NCBI RefSeq assembly: GCF_900187405.1
Contig: NZ_LT896716.1
Coordinates: 2,608,001 to 2,672,000, forward strand
Source: Geobacter sp. DSM 9736
Lineage (GTDB): Bacteria; Desulfobacterota; Desulfuromonadia; Geobacterales; Geobacteraceae
Direction: 5' to 3'
Length of the DNA stretch: 64,000 bases
Within the stretch, counting starts at the first letter, position 1, and every line of letters starts with the position of its first letter. Of the stretch, positions 27,702 through 36,490 are shown piece after piece. The position numbers were made by a program, and so were the translations under genes. Below the pieces are notes generated by a model. The model did not search any database and was not told the DNA's origin. It worked only from the letters and a program-made list of their open reading frames with translations.

Positions 27702-28244
27702 TCAGTCGAGTACTAGCGGCAGGGTAGTCCCGGCTGTGAGAGCGGCCTCGATCAGCGCCTTGTGCTGGTCCTTGCCGAGGTCCTCCTTCCCCGAAATCTC
27801 GTCGATCTCGATGCGAACCACAGTTGTCAGCTCCAGCTTTTCCTCCAGGTAAGGACCGTAGCTTCCCTCCGGCTGGTATTTTGCCATGAGGCAGTCGAGC
27901 CCCCGCCTGCGCTCTGCTGGATCGGTTACAATAGTGGCCCTGCCGCGAATTATGACGCTCCGGTAGAGATATGAGGCCCGGCAGGGGTTCTCCCCGGTTC
28001 CCCTGACGTAGGCAAGCGGCAGGTCCACCTCGAAGCACACCCGGTTGTCGCGCCGGATTTCGTCGAGCTTCTCCCCGTCGTTGGCACAGTGAACATAGAT
28101 GCGCCATTCCTGGTAGGCAAAATTAAGCGGCTTGATGTTGGGCCACCCGTCCCGCCCGATGGTCCCGAGGTGTCCCACATGGCACCGGTTTAGAAGGTCG
28201 AGTATCGGCGCCATGTCAGTGATTCGTTTCTTTATCTTGCGCAT
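27702..28244 (-). CDS. FMN-binding split-barrel (pyridoxamine oxidase-like) protein
   Basis: 180 residues of the pyridoxamine 5'-phosphate oxidase-like, NimA-like group: LNRCHVGHLGTIGRDGWPNIKPLNFAYQEWRIYVHC, then NRVCFEVDLPLAYVR and YRSVIIRGRATIV. Such proteins bind FMN and reduce small substrates. It sits inside the B12 operon between cbiC and cbiD, where no function is standard for this family. It could serve as a corrinoid or cobalt reductase, analogous in fold to the flavoprotein CobR, or simply be a passenger. The fold call is good; the role is inferred from position. Confidence 0.82.
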   Translation of the reverse strand: MRKIKKRITDMAPILDLLNRCHVGHLGTIGRDGWPNIKPLNFAYQEWRIYVHCANDGEKLDEIRRDNRVCFEVDLPLAYVRGTGENPCRASYLYRSVIIRGRATIVTDPAERRRGLDCLMAKYQPEGSYGPYLEEKLELTTVVRIEIDEISGKEDLGKDQHKALIEAALTAGTTLPLVLD

Positions 28245-28338
28245 AGAAATAACCCCGCCCTTGGTACGATTGAATGCCCCGCTTCGCCGACCTGGGGCTG
28301 GGCCTATGTCGGTCGGGTATTGAAGCGATTAACCAGAA

Positions 28339-28983
28339 CTATACCCGCTCCTCCGCCATGATCATGAGCGCGTTCACCACGGCTGCGGCGACATTGGAGC
28401 CCCCCTTCCGGCCACGGTTGGTGATGAAGGGGACCTCCGGAAACTCCTCCTCCAGAGCGAGCAGCGCTTCCTTGCTCTCCGCCGCGCCGACGAATCCGAC
28501 CGGGAGTCCGATTATGAGGTCCGGCCGCACCCCCTCCTCCCGGACCTGGCGGAGCAACTCGAAGAGCGCCGTCGGTGCATTGCCGATGACGAAGATGCCG
28601 TTGCCGCTGTCGGCGGTTGCCTTTCGCATGGCGAGAATAGAGCGTGTCACACCTTGCTCCCGCGCCTGCCGCGCCACCTCATGGTCAGCCACGAAACACG
28701 CCGCCGGAATCCCGAATTTAGCCAGGCGCGGTTTTGAGATACCTGACAGGGCCATGGTGGTGTCGGTCACGATCCCTCGCCCCTTTTGCAGCGCCTTCAC
28801 GCCGCGGGAGAGCGCCGTGGAGGAAAAGACCATGCTGCGGGCGTACTCGAAATCAGCCGCGGTATGAATAACCCGCCGGACCACAGGCCACTCGGCAGGA
28901 GACCAGGGGTGAGGCCCCACTTCCGCCTCTATGAGCCGGAACGACTCCGCCTCGATCTCTTCCGGCGAAAGGTGAACCGACAT
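28339..28983 (-). CDS. cbiC: cobalt-precorrin-8 methylmutase
   Basis: About 214 residues. CbiC moves the C11 methyl group to C12 to give cobyrinic acid. Motifs: IEAESFRLIEAEVG, VVRRVIHTAADFEYA with the catalytic His, TDTTMALSGI, GNAPTALFELL and LIIGLPVGFVGAAESK. The ATG at 28983 overlaps the cbiX stop (TGATG); a GTG three codons upstream is also possible. Confidence 0.94.
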   Translation of the reverse strand: MSVHLSPEEIEAESFRLIEAEVGPHPWSPAEWPVVRRVIHTAADFEYARSMVFSSTALSRGVKALQKGRGIVTDTTMALSGISKPRLAKFGIPAACFVADHEVARQAREQGVTRSILAMRKATADSGNGIFVIGNAPTALFELLRQVREEGVRPDLIIGLPVGFVGAAESKEALLALEEEFPEVPFITNRGRKGGSNVAAAVVNALMIMAEERV

Positions 28984-29366
28984 CAATGCCACCCAGTTGC
29001 CGTCAGCGCCTCGGCCACCCGCTCCACCGCCACTTCCGCGAGTTTGCGATGAACGCCAAGATGCTTTCCCATGGCAAATTTCACTCCCGGATGACGTTTC
29101 TTCGCCTCCTCCATTTCCGCGGGCAGGTCTTCCTGCACGTGGGCTCCGACAAACAGGAAGTAGGGCATGAGGAGTATCCGCTCCGCCCCCCTTGCCACGC
29201 AGGCATCGACTCCATCCTGGATGCTCGGTAGGTGCTGCTCCCGGAACGACACCTCTACGATGTCGTACTGAGTGATTTCCTGAACCATTGCCGCAATATC
29301 CCGGACAGCGTCGTTCGCCTCCGAAATGCGGCTGCCGTGGGCCATCAGCAGTACTGCTGTTTTCAT
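28983..29366 (-). CDS. cbiX: sirohydrochlorin cobaltochelatase, short form
   Basis: 127 residues, the small single-domain CbiX that works as a dimer. It inserts cobalt into sirohydrochlorin at the start of the anaerobic branch. The two metal-binding His are visible in LLMAHGSRISEAN and PYFLFVGAHVQEDLP. GGAGCTCAG precedes the ATG. It is separated from the cobalt transporter genes by the methyltransferase gene. Confidence 0.92.
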   Translation of the reverse strand: MKTAVLLMAHGSRISEANDAVRDIAAMVQEITQYDIVEVSFREQHLPSIQDGVDACVARGAERILLMPYFLFVGAHVQEDLPAEMEEAKKRHPGVKFAMGKHLGVHRKLAEVAVERVAEALTATGWH

Positions 29367-29424
29367 CTGAGCTCCTAAAAAAGATATCTGTCCGAATACA
29401 ACTAAACGGTTACGGGTGACAACA

Positions 29425-30189
29425 CTACGTACGCCCTAACAGATGTCGCGCGAACTGGGGAATCTGACGACAGAGGATATGGGTGTTTTCATGGCCGCTC
29501 CCAAAGAAGAAGCCTAAGGAATCTGCAAGTTTTTTCAGGGTATTACCCGAATATATAGAAACATGACCGTTCCGCGGAGAGATGTAATTCCAGTTCACTC
29601 CAATATTCGCCATATCTTGTGGTTGGATTACAGTTGTGAAAAGCGCCATTCCTTCAGGACTCACAAAGGACGTAAGTTCTTCAAACGTCGCTTTTGGGTC
29701 TACTGTATGCTCTGCTACTTCAATGCTAATGACCAGATCATATTGCCTACTAGGCCTCGTCAGAAATTCGGCAGAAAAAGGGTCGTAAGTATCAACACAC
29801 TGGAAGCCATAGGCTTTCATCATCTTGGCGAAAGTACCGTTCCCACCGCCGTAGTCCAAAATACTTAACGATCTGTATTCGCCAAACATCCCCGCGACGT
29901 TTTCGGCTGTTCTTGAGGGCCTTATTTGCGCATACTCCGGATCCACCAGGACATAATCTTGATTGTAGATATGGGTTACAAAATCCTTATGACTGAAGTT
30001 GTCGAACGCCGTGGTAAATATGAAATCACAATGCGCACATTTGTAATAATAAATAGGTATACCTGATACTGCAAACGGCGCAGCGGTCAGCTCAGAACAA
30101 TTCTTGCTAAAATCCACAACGCCATACGGACTTGCAGCTCCACCGCAACACTTACAATGGGTAATGTTACTTACAATGGGCTTAAGCAT
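29425..30189 (-). CDS. class I SAM-dependent methyltransferase, probably foreign
   Basis: 254 residues. The N-terminus has paired CxxC motifs (HCKCCGG and YKCAHCDFIF), a putative zinc site seen in some sugar methyltransferases. The SAM motif I is SILDYGGGNGTFAKMMKAYG, then motif II-like ISIEVAEHTVDP and a C-terminal HVSIYSGNTLKKLADSLGF segment. No family in cobalamin or cobalt metabolism is known with this layout. It is 15 bp after cbiO and 59 bp before cbiX and is visibly more AT-rich than both, suggesting insertion into the operon. It resembles methyltransferases of surface-glycan clusters. Confidence 0.82.
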   Translation of the reverse strand: MLKPIVSNITHCKCCGGAASPYGVVDFSKNCSELTAAPFAVSGIPIYYYKCAHCDFIFTTAFDNFSHKDFVTHIYNQDYVLVDPEYAQIRPSRTAENVAGMFGEYRSLSILDYGGGNGTFAKMMKAYGFQCVDTYDPFSAEFLTRPSRQYDLVISIEVAEHTVDPKATFEELTSFVSPEGMALFTTVIQPQDMANIGVNWNYISPRNGHVSIYSGNTLKKLADSLGFFFGSGHENTHILCRQIPQFARHLLGRT

Positions 30190-30204
30190 ACGAACAACCT
30201 TCCT

Positions 30205-31086
30205 TCACCTTCTACCAGAAGTTTCCTTGCATGCATTTCCGGCAGCTCGCGACTTGCTGTCGGCAATCATGGAAATCTCGCGCCGCGCCTCTCCGATAGT
30301 GAGGGGGACACGGTCAAAGGCGATACCATCCTCGTGCTTCAGTCGCCATATCAGCTCCGCAACATGAGGGAGTCTGAGCTTTACGTGCTCCATCTCATAA
30401 GGGGTTGTGAATACCTCCTCAGGTCGCCCTCCTCGAACAATCCTTCCCTTACTCAGGATATAGAGCCTGTGGAGGAACACGGGAACAAGATCCACACAAT
30501 GGGTTGCCATCACGACGGTAACTCCATTTTCCCGGTTAAGCCGCATGAGGAGTTCCATCATTTGGTATTCACCCATGGGGTCAAGGCCTGCAGTGGGCTC
30601 ATCGAGAAGAAGTATCTCATGTCCCATCGCGAGGAGCCCGGCAATGCAAACTCTTTTCTTCTGGCCGTAGCTGAGATGGTGGATACTCTTTTTGGCAAAC
30701 TCACCCATCTCCACGGCGGCCAGCGCCCCACCAACCCGCTCATTCACCTCCCCCTCCCCTATACCCATGTTGCGAGGGCCGAAGGCGACATCCTCGTAAA
30801 TGGTATGGGCAAATAACTGATCGTCCGGGTTCTGGAAGATGAGTCCCATTTTGCGGTAGATATCTTTCGGGTGTAGCTTTCGCACATCCTGGCCGTCAAG
30901 GAGCACCTGGCCGTCATATTCCTTTATGAGGCCATCCATGATCTTCAAGAGCGTCGTCTTACCTGAGCCGTTTGATCCAAGAATGGCGGCAAGCTCGCCT
31001 TTTTTTATATCAAGACCTATGTCAGAAAGTGCGACGGTTCCATCTGGGTATTGAAAGCTCTTTAAATCGATCGATAGTCTTATCAT
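30205..31086 (-). CDS. cbiO: cobalt ECF transporter ATP-binding protein
   Basis: 293 residues, ABC ATPase of the energy-coupling-factor cobalt importer. Walker A is GSNGSGKTT, the signature is LSYGQKKRV, Walker B is LLLDEPTAGLDP, switch His in ATHC. About 60 residues follow the usual end and end in a polar tail. It works with CbiM, the CbiN-like protein and CbiQ encoded just upstream. The ribosome site is poor. Confidence 0.92.
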   Translation of the reverse strand: MIRLSIDLKSFQYPDGTVALSDIGLDIKKGELAAILGSNGSGKTTLLKIMDGLIKEYDGQVLLDGQDVRKLHPKDIYRKMGLIFQNPDDQLFAHTIYEDVAFGPRNMGIGEGEVNERVGGALAAVEMGEFAKKSIHHLSYGQKKRVCIAGLLAMGHEILLLDEPTAGLDPMGEYQMMELLMRLNRENGVTVVMATHCVDLVPVFLHRLYILSKGRIVRGGRPEEVFTTPYEMEHVKLRLPHVAELIWRLKHEDGIAFDRVPLTIGEARREISMIADSKSRAAGNACKETSGRR

Positions 31087-31130
31087 GGCAGTGAGTTTAT
31101 CATTGATGGACAGGTTTTACAGGATATCCA

Positions 31131-31883
31131 TCAGGTTTTCCATATAAATCCCATCATCAGCAGGAAGGCACAGCACCACATCACTTCGGCTACCCTGAAG
31201 GGCTCGTGCTGCAACAGCGGCAGCTTTCCATCGTATCCCCGTTGCATCATGGCCGTTGTTATAGTCTGGCTGTTGTCGAAAGCCTTGATGACAAGGGAGC
31301 CGGCGAGCGTCCCGAAGGAACTGAGGCTTCGCCGGTAACCGGTGTAACCGAGGCGGTTCTTCTGCGCCTGGTAGATCACCATGCCCTCCTCGTAGAAAAG
31401 AAACAGGTACCGCCATGCGAAGAGCGCCACCTCGATGAGAACCCTCGGCACCCGCATCCAGGAGAGTGCGGCCATCAGGTCGGTGAAGGAGGTGGTAAGG
31501 CCGACCGTCATCACTACCGACACCGCCCCGGCGATCCGGGTGGCGATGAGCGTCCCCTCCCGCAGGCCGTCGGCATGACCGGCAAGGGTTATCCCGAAAA
31601 GCGAGAGGGAAAAAAGCGGTTCATGGCCGGAGAAAAGCTTGAGGAGAAGCACCACCAAAGCAATCACCATCGGCTGGAGAAACCGGAGGAGCAGCAGCCG
31701 GGAAGGCACGCGTAGACATAGGCATCCGGCAACTCCCAAAGCGCAAACCATGGCGGGAAATACCGGAGTGGGGCAACTCAGAACCATCAAAAGAAGAGCC
31801 ACTGCACAGAGGAGCTTAAGGCGGGCATCGATTCCGCTCAGCAGGTTGTTGCTCGGCATAGTATCCTGAAGAGCATGACGCAT
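31131..31883 (-). CDS. cbiQ: cobalt ECF transporter transmembrane protein
   Basis: 250 residues with several membrane helices. It has the CbiQ signature RVPRVLIEVALFAWRYLFLFYEE and a later AGSLVIKAFDNSQTITTAMMQRGYDG, the coupling helix region that contacts the ATPase. GGAAAGG precedes the ATG. It nearly abuts the cbiN-like gene. Confidence 0.92.
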   Translation of the reverse strand: MRHALQDTMPSNNLLSGIDARLKLLCAVALLLMVLSCPTPVFPAMVCALGVAGCLCLRVPSRLLLLRFLQPMVIALVVLLLKLFSGHEPLFSLSLFGITLAGHADGLREGTLIATRIAGAVSVVMTVGLTTSFTDLMAALSWMRVPRVLIEVALFAWRYLFLFYEEGMVIYQAQKNRLGYTGYRRSLSSFGTLAGSLVIKAFDNSQTITTAMMQRGYDGKLPLLQHEPFRVAEVMWCCAFLLMMGFIWKT

Positions 31884-31886
31884 CCG

Positions 31887-32237
31887 CTACACCTTTCCTC
31901 TCTCAGTATCACCGGGAACCGCAGTGCCTTTACGCTCAGATACGAGCATGCGCCAGTAATATCCTCCGGCAAATCCCGCTACGCCTCCAGCCAGCAGAAA
32001 CAGGAAAAGAAGCATGTCCCCCTGGGCTGCATCGAAGAAAGCGGTCTTTGCCTCTCTGCCATGTTCCAGAGCGATCTTCTCCACCACCGTTTCGTCCACT
32101 CCCGGCCATTTTTCCGCTCCCAACGCACTGGCTCCTATCCGGCTCATGGCGCCGGAAAGAATCAGAACCAAAGCTGGCAGCAGGAACAGGTATTTCCGGC
32201 TACCCCTGATCAGTTTGCCCTGTTTCTCCTCACGCAC
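31887..32237 (-). CDS. cbiN: CbiN-like small cobalt transport membrane protein
   Basis: About 116 residues with two membrane helices: one near the N-terminus (YLFLLPALVLILSGAMS) and one near the C-terminus (MLLFLFLLAGGVAGFAGGYYW). Between them EKWPGVDETVVEKIA resembles the PDGLE-type motif of the CbiN-like component. The start is taken as a GTG at 32237 with GGGAGG 9 nt upstream; an ATG at 32258 would extend it by seven residues. Assignment rests on topology and its place between cbiM and cbiQ. Confidence 0.72.
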   Translation of the reverse strand: MREEKQGKLIRGSRKYLFLLPALVLILSGAMSRIGASALGAEKWPGVDETVVEKIALEHGREAKTAFFDAAQGDMLLFLFLLAGGVAGFAGGYYWRMLVSERKGTAVPGDTERGKV

Positions 32238-33045
32238 TTGCCGTAACCTCCCGGGCATCGATCACCCGCATTTTCACCAGCAGATCAGGGCGCTTCTTCC
32301 GGAGGAGCACCACCATTCCCGCTGTCATCGCCCCTTCTAGAACACCGAGGGGAAGCTGGGTCGGTACGAACGCGACGATGATTTTGCCCACCAGCGGCCA
32401 GAAGGGTGAGCTGCCCCGAATGCCGGCCGCCAGCTCGATGGAGGTGGTCATGTAGGTGGCCCAGTCGGTGAGGACGCCCGCTGCGAATGCAGCTGCAGCC
32501 AAACTCGCACCCATTCCACGAAGCCCCCGGAAGACAAGCCAACCGGTAAAAGAGCCGACCACTCCCATTGAGACTATGTCGGCTCCGAGGGTGGAGAGAC
32601 CCCCATGGGCAAGGAAGAGCGCCTGGATGAGGAGCGCCACCGCCGTGATCGTGACGCTGACGAGGGGGCCTACAAGAATTGCGGCGATGGCAGTGCCGCA
32701 TGGATGGGCACAGGTGCCGGCTGTCGGGACGGGAATCGGCATGCAGGAGATGATGAAGACAACTGCTGCCATCAGGCCGACGAGAGGCTTCACCGACAGA
32801 TCATCCCGGGACAGGACCGTCACCCGCCGTATCCCAAGGGCCACGAAGGGGGCCGCCACCACGAACCAGAGCGCCGCCCAGGGGAGGGGTAGAAGCCCTT
32901 CGGCGATATGCATGGCATGGGCGGGAGAGACGGATACCGCCGAAAGGAGAATCCAGAGACACAGTGCCGCAACAAAAGGCCCCGAGCCGGAAAGCTGCTT
33001 TCGCCGGATTCTGCTTAGTATGGCAAGTCTACTCCTATAACACAT
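32230..33045 (-). CDS. cbiM: cobalt ECF transporter substrate-binding component
   Basis: About 271 residues. The mature CbiM N-terminus MHIAEGLLPLPWAALW follows a cleavable signal (FVAALCLWILLSAVSVSPAHA), as in Gram-negative CbiM proteins where the new N-terminal Met-His binds cobalt. Later motifs CMPIPVPTAGTCAHPCGTAIAAILVGP and FLAHGGLSTLGADIVSMGV fit CbiM/NikM. The start at 33045 is chosen to give a normal signal peptide; its ribosome site is weak. It follows the ThiC paralogue by about 45 bp. Confidence 0.92.
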   Translation of the reverse strand: MCYRSRLAILSRIRRKQLSGSGPFVAALCLWILLSAVSVSPAHAMHIAEGLLPLPWAALWFVVAAPFVALGIRRVTVLSRDDLSVKPLVGLMAAVVFIISCMPIPVPTAGTCAHPCGTAIAAILVGPLVSVTITAVALLIQALFLAHGGLSTLGADIVSMGVVGSFTGWLVFRGLRGMGASLAAAAFAAGVLTDWATYMTTSIELAAGIRGSSPFWPLVGKIIVAFVPTQLPLGVLEGAMTAGMVVLLRKKRPDLLVKMRVIDAREVTASA

Positions 33046-33089
33046 TTTTTCCGCCCGTCTCCTGTCCTCCGTGTCTCCGACGCGGAAGC

Positions 33090-34397
33090 CTATATCTTGT
33101 CCCCGCGCAGGTCCCCGGCAAAAAGCTTTCCTGCGCCGCGTGAAGCACAAAAGTCGCCGCACATGGTGCAGGTGGCCTCGTCCTCAGGGGTCCGGCTGGC
33201 ACGAATTGCACGTGCATCTTCCGGAAAAAGAGCCAGCTCGAACTGCTTATCCCATTTCAGATCGCGACGCGCCTTCGACATCTCCATGTCCCGCTGCCGT
33301 CCTTTTTCCGGGTATTTGTTCATGTCGCCGATATACGCCGCCACCTTCGCCGCCTTTACCCCCTGGCGAACGTCCTCTTCATTGGGAAGCGCCAGGTGCT
33401 CGGCGGGGGTGATGTAGCAGATGAGGTCGGCGCCGAAGCGGCTTGACTGGGCGGCGCCTATGGCGGCGGTGATGTGGTCGAACCCTGGAGCGACGTCGGT
33501 GGAGATTGGGCCGAGCATGTAATAGGGAGCTCCCCCGCTCATCCGCTTCTGGAGCTGGATATTCCCCTCTATTTCGTCCAGCGGTACGTGCCCGGGGCCC
33601 TCCACCAGCATCTGGCACCCCATCTCACGCCCCATTTCCGCCAGCTCGCAGTTGATGAGCAGTTCCTGAATCTGCGCCCTGTCGGAGGAGTCGTGGATGG
33701 CACCCGCACGCAAGCCGTTGCCGAGAGAAAGAACGGTATCGTACTTCTTCAAAATGGATACGACGCGGTCGAACTGTTCGTAAAGCGGGTTCTCACGGTT
33801 GTTGGCCAGCATCCACCCTACCATGCTTACCCCCCCCTTGGAAACGAGCCCCCCGTAGCGGTACCCCTGCCGCTTCAACCGCTCTACAGTATAGAGGTTG
33901 ATGCCGCAATGTACGGCCATGAAGGCCATGCCGTCGGCGCACTGCCGCTCGATGAGTTCGAACAGCATCTCCGGGTCGAGCCGGTTCGGGTCGCCGTATT
34001 TACGGGCCGCCTCGCAGAATGCCTGGTAAAGGGGCACATTCCCCACCGGCAGATCGACGGCAGCGATGACCTCCCGCCGTACCCGGTCAAGGTCCCCACC
34101 CACCGAAAGCTCCATCAGGGTGTCCGCCCCCGATTCCTGAGCAGCCTTGGCTTTCCGCACCTCGGCTTCGTAATCCACGATGTCCGAGGAAGTGCCGATG
34201 GAAGCATTCACCTTCGTACGCAGCCCCTTCCCTATGCCCACCGCCCTCGGCTTTCTCCCGTGGTTCCACGGAATGACTATCTTTCCCTCGGCCACCATGC
34301 ATCGTACATACTCCGGAGCGAGTTCTTCGTAAAAGGCAACGGCCTGCATCTGAGTGGTGATGACACCCTCACGGGCCAACTCGACTTGCGTTTTCAT
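33090..34397 (-). CDS. bzaF: ThiC-family radical SAM enzyme, probably 5-hydroxybenzimidazole synthase
   Basis: About 435 residues of the ThiC superfamily (VPWNHGRKPRAVGIG-like IVIPWNHG, VNASIGTSSD, MVEGPGHVPLDEI, CYITPAEHLALP). The C-terminal Cys motif is CTMCGDFC, a C-x2-C-x3-C pattern, one residue shorter than the C-x2-C-x4-C of ordinary ThiC. ThiC makes HMP phosphate for thiamine; its paralogue BzaF makes 5-hydroxybenzimidazole, a B12 lower ligand, from the same precursor (aminoimidazole ribotide). The place inside the B12 operon, with no thiamine gene nearby, favours BzaF. The start at 34397 has AAGGAG upstream. Plain ThiC is the alternative. Confidence 0.68.
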   Translation of the reverse strand: MKTQVELAREGVITTQMQAVAFYEELAPEYVRCMVAEGKIVIPWNHGRKPRAVGIGKGLRTKVNASIGTSSDIVDYEAEVRKAKAAQESGADTLMELSVGGDLDRVRREVIAAVDLPVGNVPLYQAFCEAARKYGDPNRLDPEMLFELIERQCADGMAFMAVHCGINLYTVERLKRQGYRYGGLVSKGGVSMVGWMLANNRENPLYEQFDRVVSILKKYDTVLSLGNGLRAGAIHDSSDRAQIQELLINCELAEMGREMGCQMLVEGPGHVPLDEIEGNIQLQKRMSGGAPYYMLGPISTDVAPGFDHITAAIGAAQSSRFGADLICYITPAEHLALPNEEDVRQGVKAAKVAAYIGDMNKYPEKGRQRDMEMSKARRDLKWDKQFELALFPEDARAIRASRTPEDEATCTMCGDFCASRGAGKLFAGDLRGDKI

Positions 34398-34428
34398 CGG
34401 TACTCCTTGAAAAAGAGATAGGAACATA

Positions 34429-35829
34429 TCAGGTTCTTCTGGGAAACTTCCTGCAACTCTCGACAAATGCCGCTGCCATCGCCGGATTGCTGCCGAAATG
34501 GAGATGGACGTATGAAGCAAGACAGTTATGACGTAGATAACCTTCGCTGCCCATATCCTCTCCTCTCCGGGAAACCCGGTATGCCTGCCCTACCTCCGGG
34601 GGCATGCCCTCCATCTCGGAATAATGGAATTCGTGCCCGCGAGCCTGCATGCCGGCGGGTCCGAGGACCGTTTCCGCCGTCGTAGTTATCTCGCGGTAGC
34701 CGAGCGCTTTGCGCTGGGGCAGCATCTTCGTAGTAACGGGATAGATGCCGACGAAATGGCGGACGCCGGAGCTGCCGGTCCTGCGCCGCGGCGCCAGTCC
34801 CTCCGGCTCAAGTACCCCTCTGGTCAGGTAGATGAATCCGCCGCATTCGGCATAGACCGGCATTCCCTGCTCGATGGCGGCCCGTACAGCATTTTTCATG
34901 GCGAAATTGGCCGCCAGGGGTTCGGCGAAGAGTTCCGGATAACCCCCGGGAAGATAAAGCCCCGCCGCATCCTCAGGAAGTCTGCTGTCGTTTATCGGCG
35001 AGAAAGTCTCCAGTTCCGCTCCAGCTTCCCGCAGAAGACGAAGGTTGTCTTCATAGACGAAGCAGAAAGCCGAATCGCGTGCCACCGCAATCGGCACCCT
35101 GGCTTCCACGGAGACAACAGGCGCCATTGCCGGCTGTGCACGAGTCGACTCAGCGAGCCGCAGCAGCAGGTCAAGGTCTACCCCCCCTCCGACGAGTCTC
35201 GCCAGATTGTGCAGATAGTAGGGAGAGAGAGGATTCTCGTCCACAGTAACGAGCCCCAGGTGCCGGGAGGGGAGGAGAATCTCTTGCTGGCGACCGATGG
35301 AGCCGACTATCTCGACGCCGGGACAAGAGGAACGGATTGCTTCCCGCAGAACTCCGGCATGGGCGGCGCTACCCACATGATTGAGAATGACTCCGGCAAG
35401 CCGGACATCGGGATCGAATTCAGAGAAGCCTTTGACGAGCGCTGCAAGGCTACGGGCCTGGCCCCGGGCATCGACAACGAGAATCACCGGCACGCCGAGA
35501 AGCTTGGCGATCTGAGCCGTGCTCCCCTCATCGGAGTTGCCGCCGATCCCGTCGAAAAGCCCCATCACCCCCTCGATCACCGCCACATCGGCATTTTTCG
35601 TGTGGCGTGCGAAAGTTTCCCGCACGAAGTCCGGGCCGCACATCCAGCCGTCGAGGTTGATGGAGGGGCGGCCCGTCACCGCGCGATGGTAGCCTCCGTC
35701 AATGAAGTCAGGCCCCACCTTGAAGGGGGCGACAACGAACCCGCGTCTTTTCAGGATTTCGAGGATGCCGAGGGTAACGGTGGTCTTTCCCGAGCCGCTG
35801 TGGGGTGCCGCTATGATGAAGGCTTTCAT
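34429..35829 (-). CDS. cbiA: cobyrinic acid a,c-diamide synthase
   Basis: 466 residues. It amidates the a and c side chains using glutamine and ATP. N-terminal dethiobiotin-synthetase-like domain: IIAAPHSGSGKTTVTLGILEILKRRG, VAPFKVGPDFIDGGYH, VIEGVMGLFDG. C-terminal glutaminase: LYLPGGYPELFAE and nucleophile region YAECGGFIYLTRG, with His in HEFHYSEMEG. It is encoded 32 bp upstream of the ThiC paralogue. Confidence 0.94.
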   Translation of the reverse strand: MKAFIIAAPHSGSGKTTVTLGILEILKRRGFVVAPFKVGPDFIDGGYHRAVTGRPSINLDGWMCGPDFVRETFARHTKNADVAVIEGVMGLFDGIGGNSDEGSTAQIAKLLGVPVILVVDARGQARSLAALVKGFSEFDPDVRLAGVILNHVGSAAHAGVLREAIRSSCPGVEIVGSIGRQQEILLPSRHLGLVTVDENPLSPYYLHNLARLVGGGVDLDLLLRLAESTRAQPAMAPVVSVEARVPIAVARDSAFCFVYEDNLRLLREAGAELETFSPINDSRLPEDAAGLYLPGGYPELFAEPLAANFAMKNAVRAAIEQGMPVYAECGGFIYLTRGVLEPEGLAPRRRTGSSGVRHFVGIYPVTTKMLPQRKALGYREITTTAETVLGPAGMQARGHEFHYSEMEGMPPEVGQAYRVSRRGEDMGSEGYLRHNCLASYVHLHFGSNPAMAAAFVESCRKFPRRT

Positions 35830-35882
35830 ATTGAAATCCTTAAGTGAGTGCCGGATCCAAGGGTGACCCTGGAATGCTGTTC

Positions 35883-36485
35883 CTAACCGTTCAGAAGCGT
35901 CACGACCGTCTTGCCGTCGGCGTAGTAGTCGATGATGTTGAGACAGCAGTAGGTCTGCTCTATGTTGAAGAAGGAAGTCAGCGGCGCACCGATGGCATTG
36001 AGGAGGATCACTCGGTTAAGCCCTCCATGACCTACCACTAGCACCTCTTCTCCACGGTGTTGCCGCACGATGCGCTCTACGACCGGCAGTGAGCGAGCCT
36101 GAAGATCAAGAAGGTTTTCCCCCTGCGGAACCCTGTAGTTGACGATGTCATTCAGCCGCGCCTGCCACTCCTTCGGGTAACGTTCGATGATGTCTCCCCA
36201 GGTCATCCCTTCCCATACCCCGATATTCAGCTCCCTCAGGTCCCGTTCCGCGGTAGGGATGCAACCCAGGTGGGCGCCCAGGATATCGGCGCCTACCCTG
36301 CAGCGGGTAAGGTCACTGGAATAGCATGCCGCTACGCGGCTTCCGGCAAAGCGGGGTTTCAGGTCGTGGTACATCGCCACTCCGCGTTCTGAGAGGCAAA
36401 CGTCGGCATGGCCGTTATAACGTGGGGTGCCTGCACCTTCGACCTCGCCGTGGCGGATCAGGTAGAGTCGGGTTTTCTCCGTCAT
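35883..36485 (-). CDS. cobC: histidine phosphatase, probably alpha-ribazole phosphatase
   Basis: About 200 residues of the phosphoglycerate-mutase-like phosphatase family. The RHG motif is LYLIRHGEVEG, with a conserved Glu region LRELNIGVWEGMTW and the second His in VLVVGHGGLNRVIL. In B12 operons this family removes the phosphate from alpha-ribazole phosphate or cobalamin phosphate. The start at 36485 follows GGGAG and lies 5 bp from the cobS stop. The substrate is inferred from position. Confidence 0.85.
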   Translation of the reverse strand: MTEKTRLYLIRHGEVEGAGTPRYNGHADVCLSERGVAMYHDLKPRFAGSRVAACYSSDLTRCRVGADILGAHLGCIPTAERDLRELNIGVWEGMTWGDIIERYPKEWQARLNDIVNYRVPQGENLLDLQARSLPVVERIVRQHRGEEVLVVGHGGLNRVILLNAIGAPLTSFFNIEQTYCCLNIIDYYADGKTVVTLLNG

Positions 36486-36490
36486 TTCAT

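Noticed and set aside
34624-35847. Long plus-strand open frame (about 400 codons) opposite cbiA
   Set aside because: It is antisense to a clear cbiA and reflects GC-biased third positions; its product has no recognisable domain. Similar long antisense frames at 22777-23862, 26685-27716 and 33474-34421 were rejected for the same reason.
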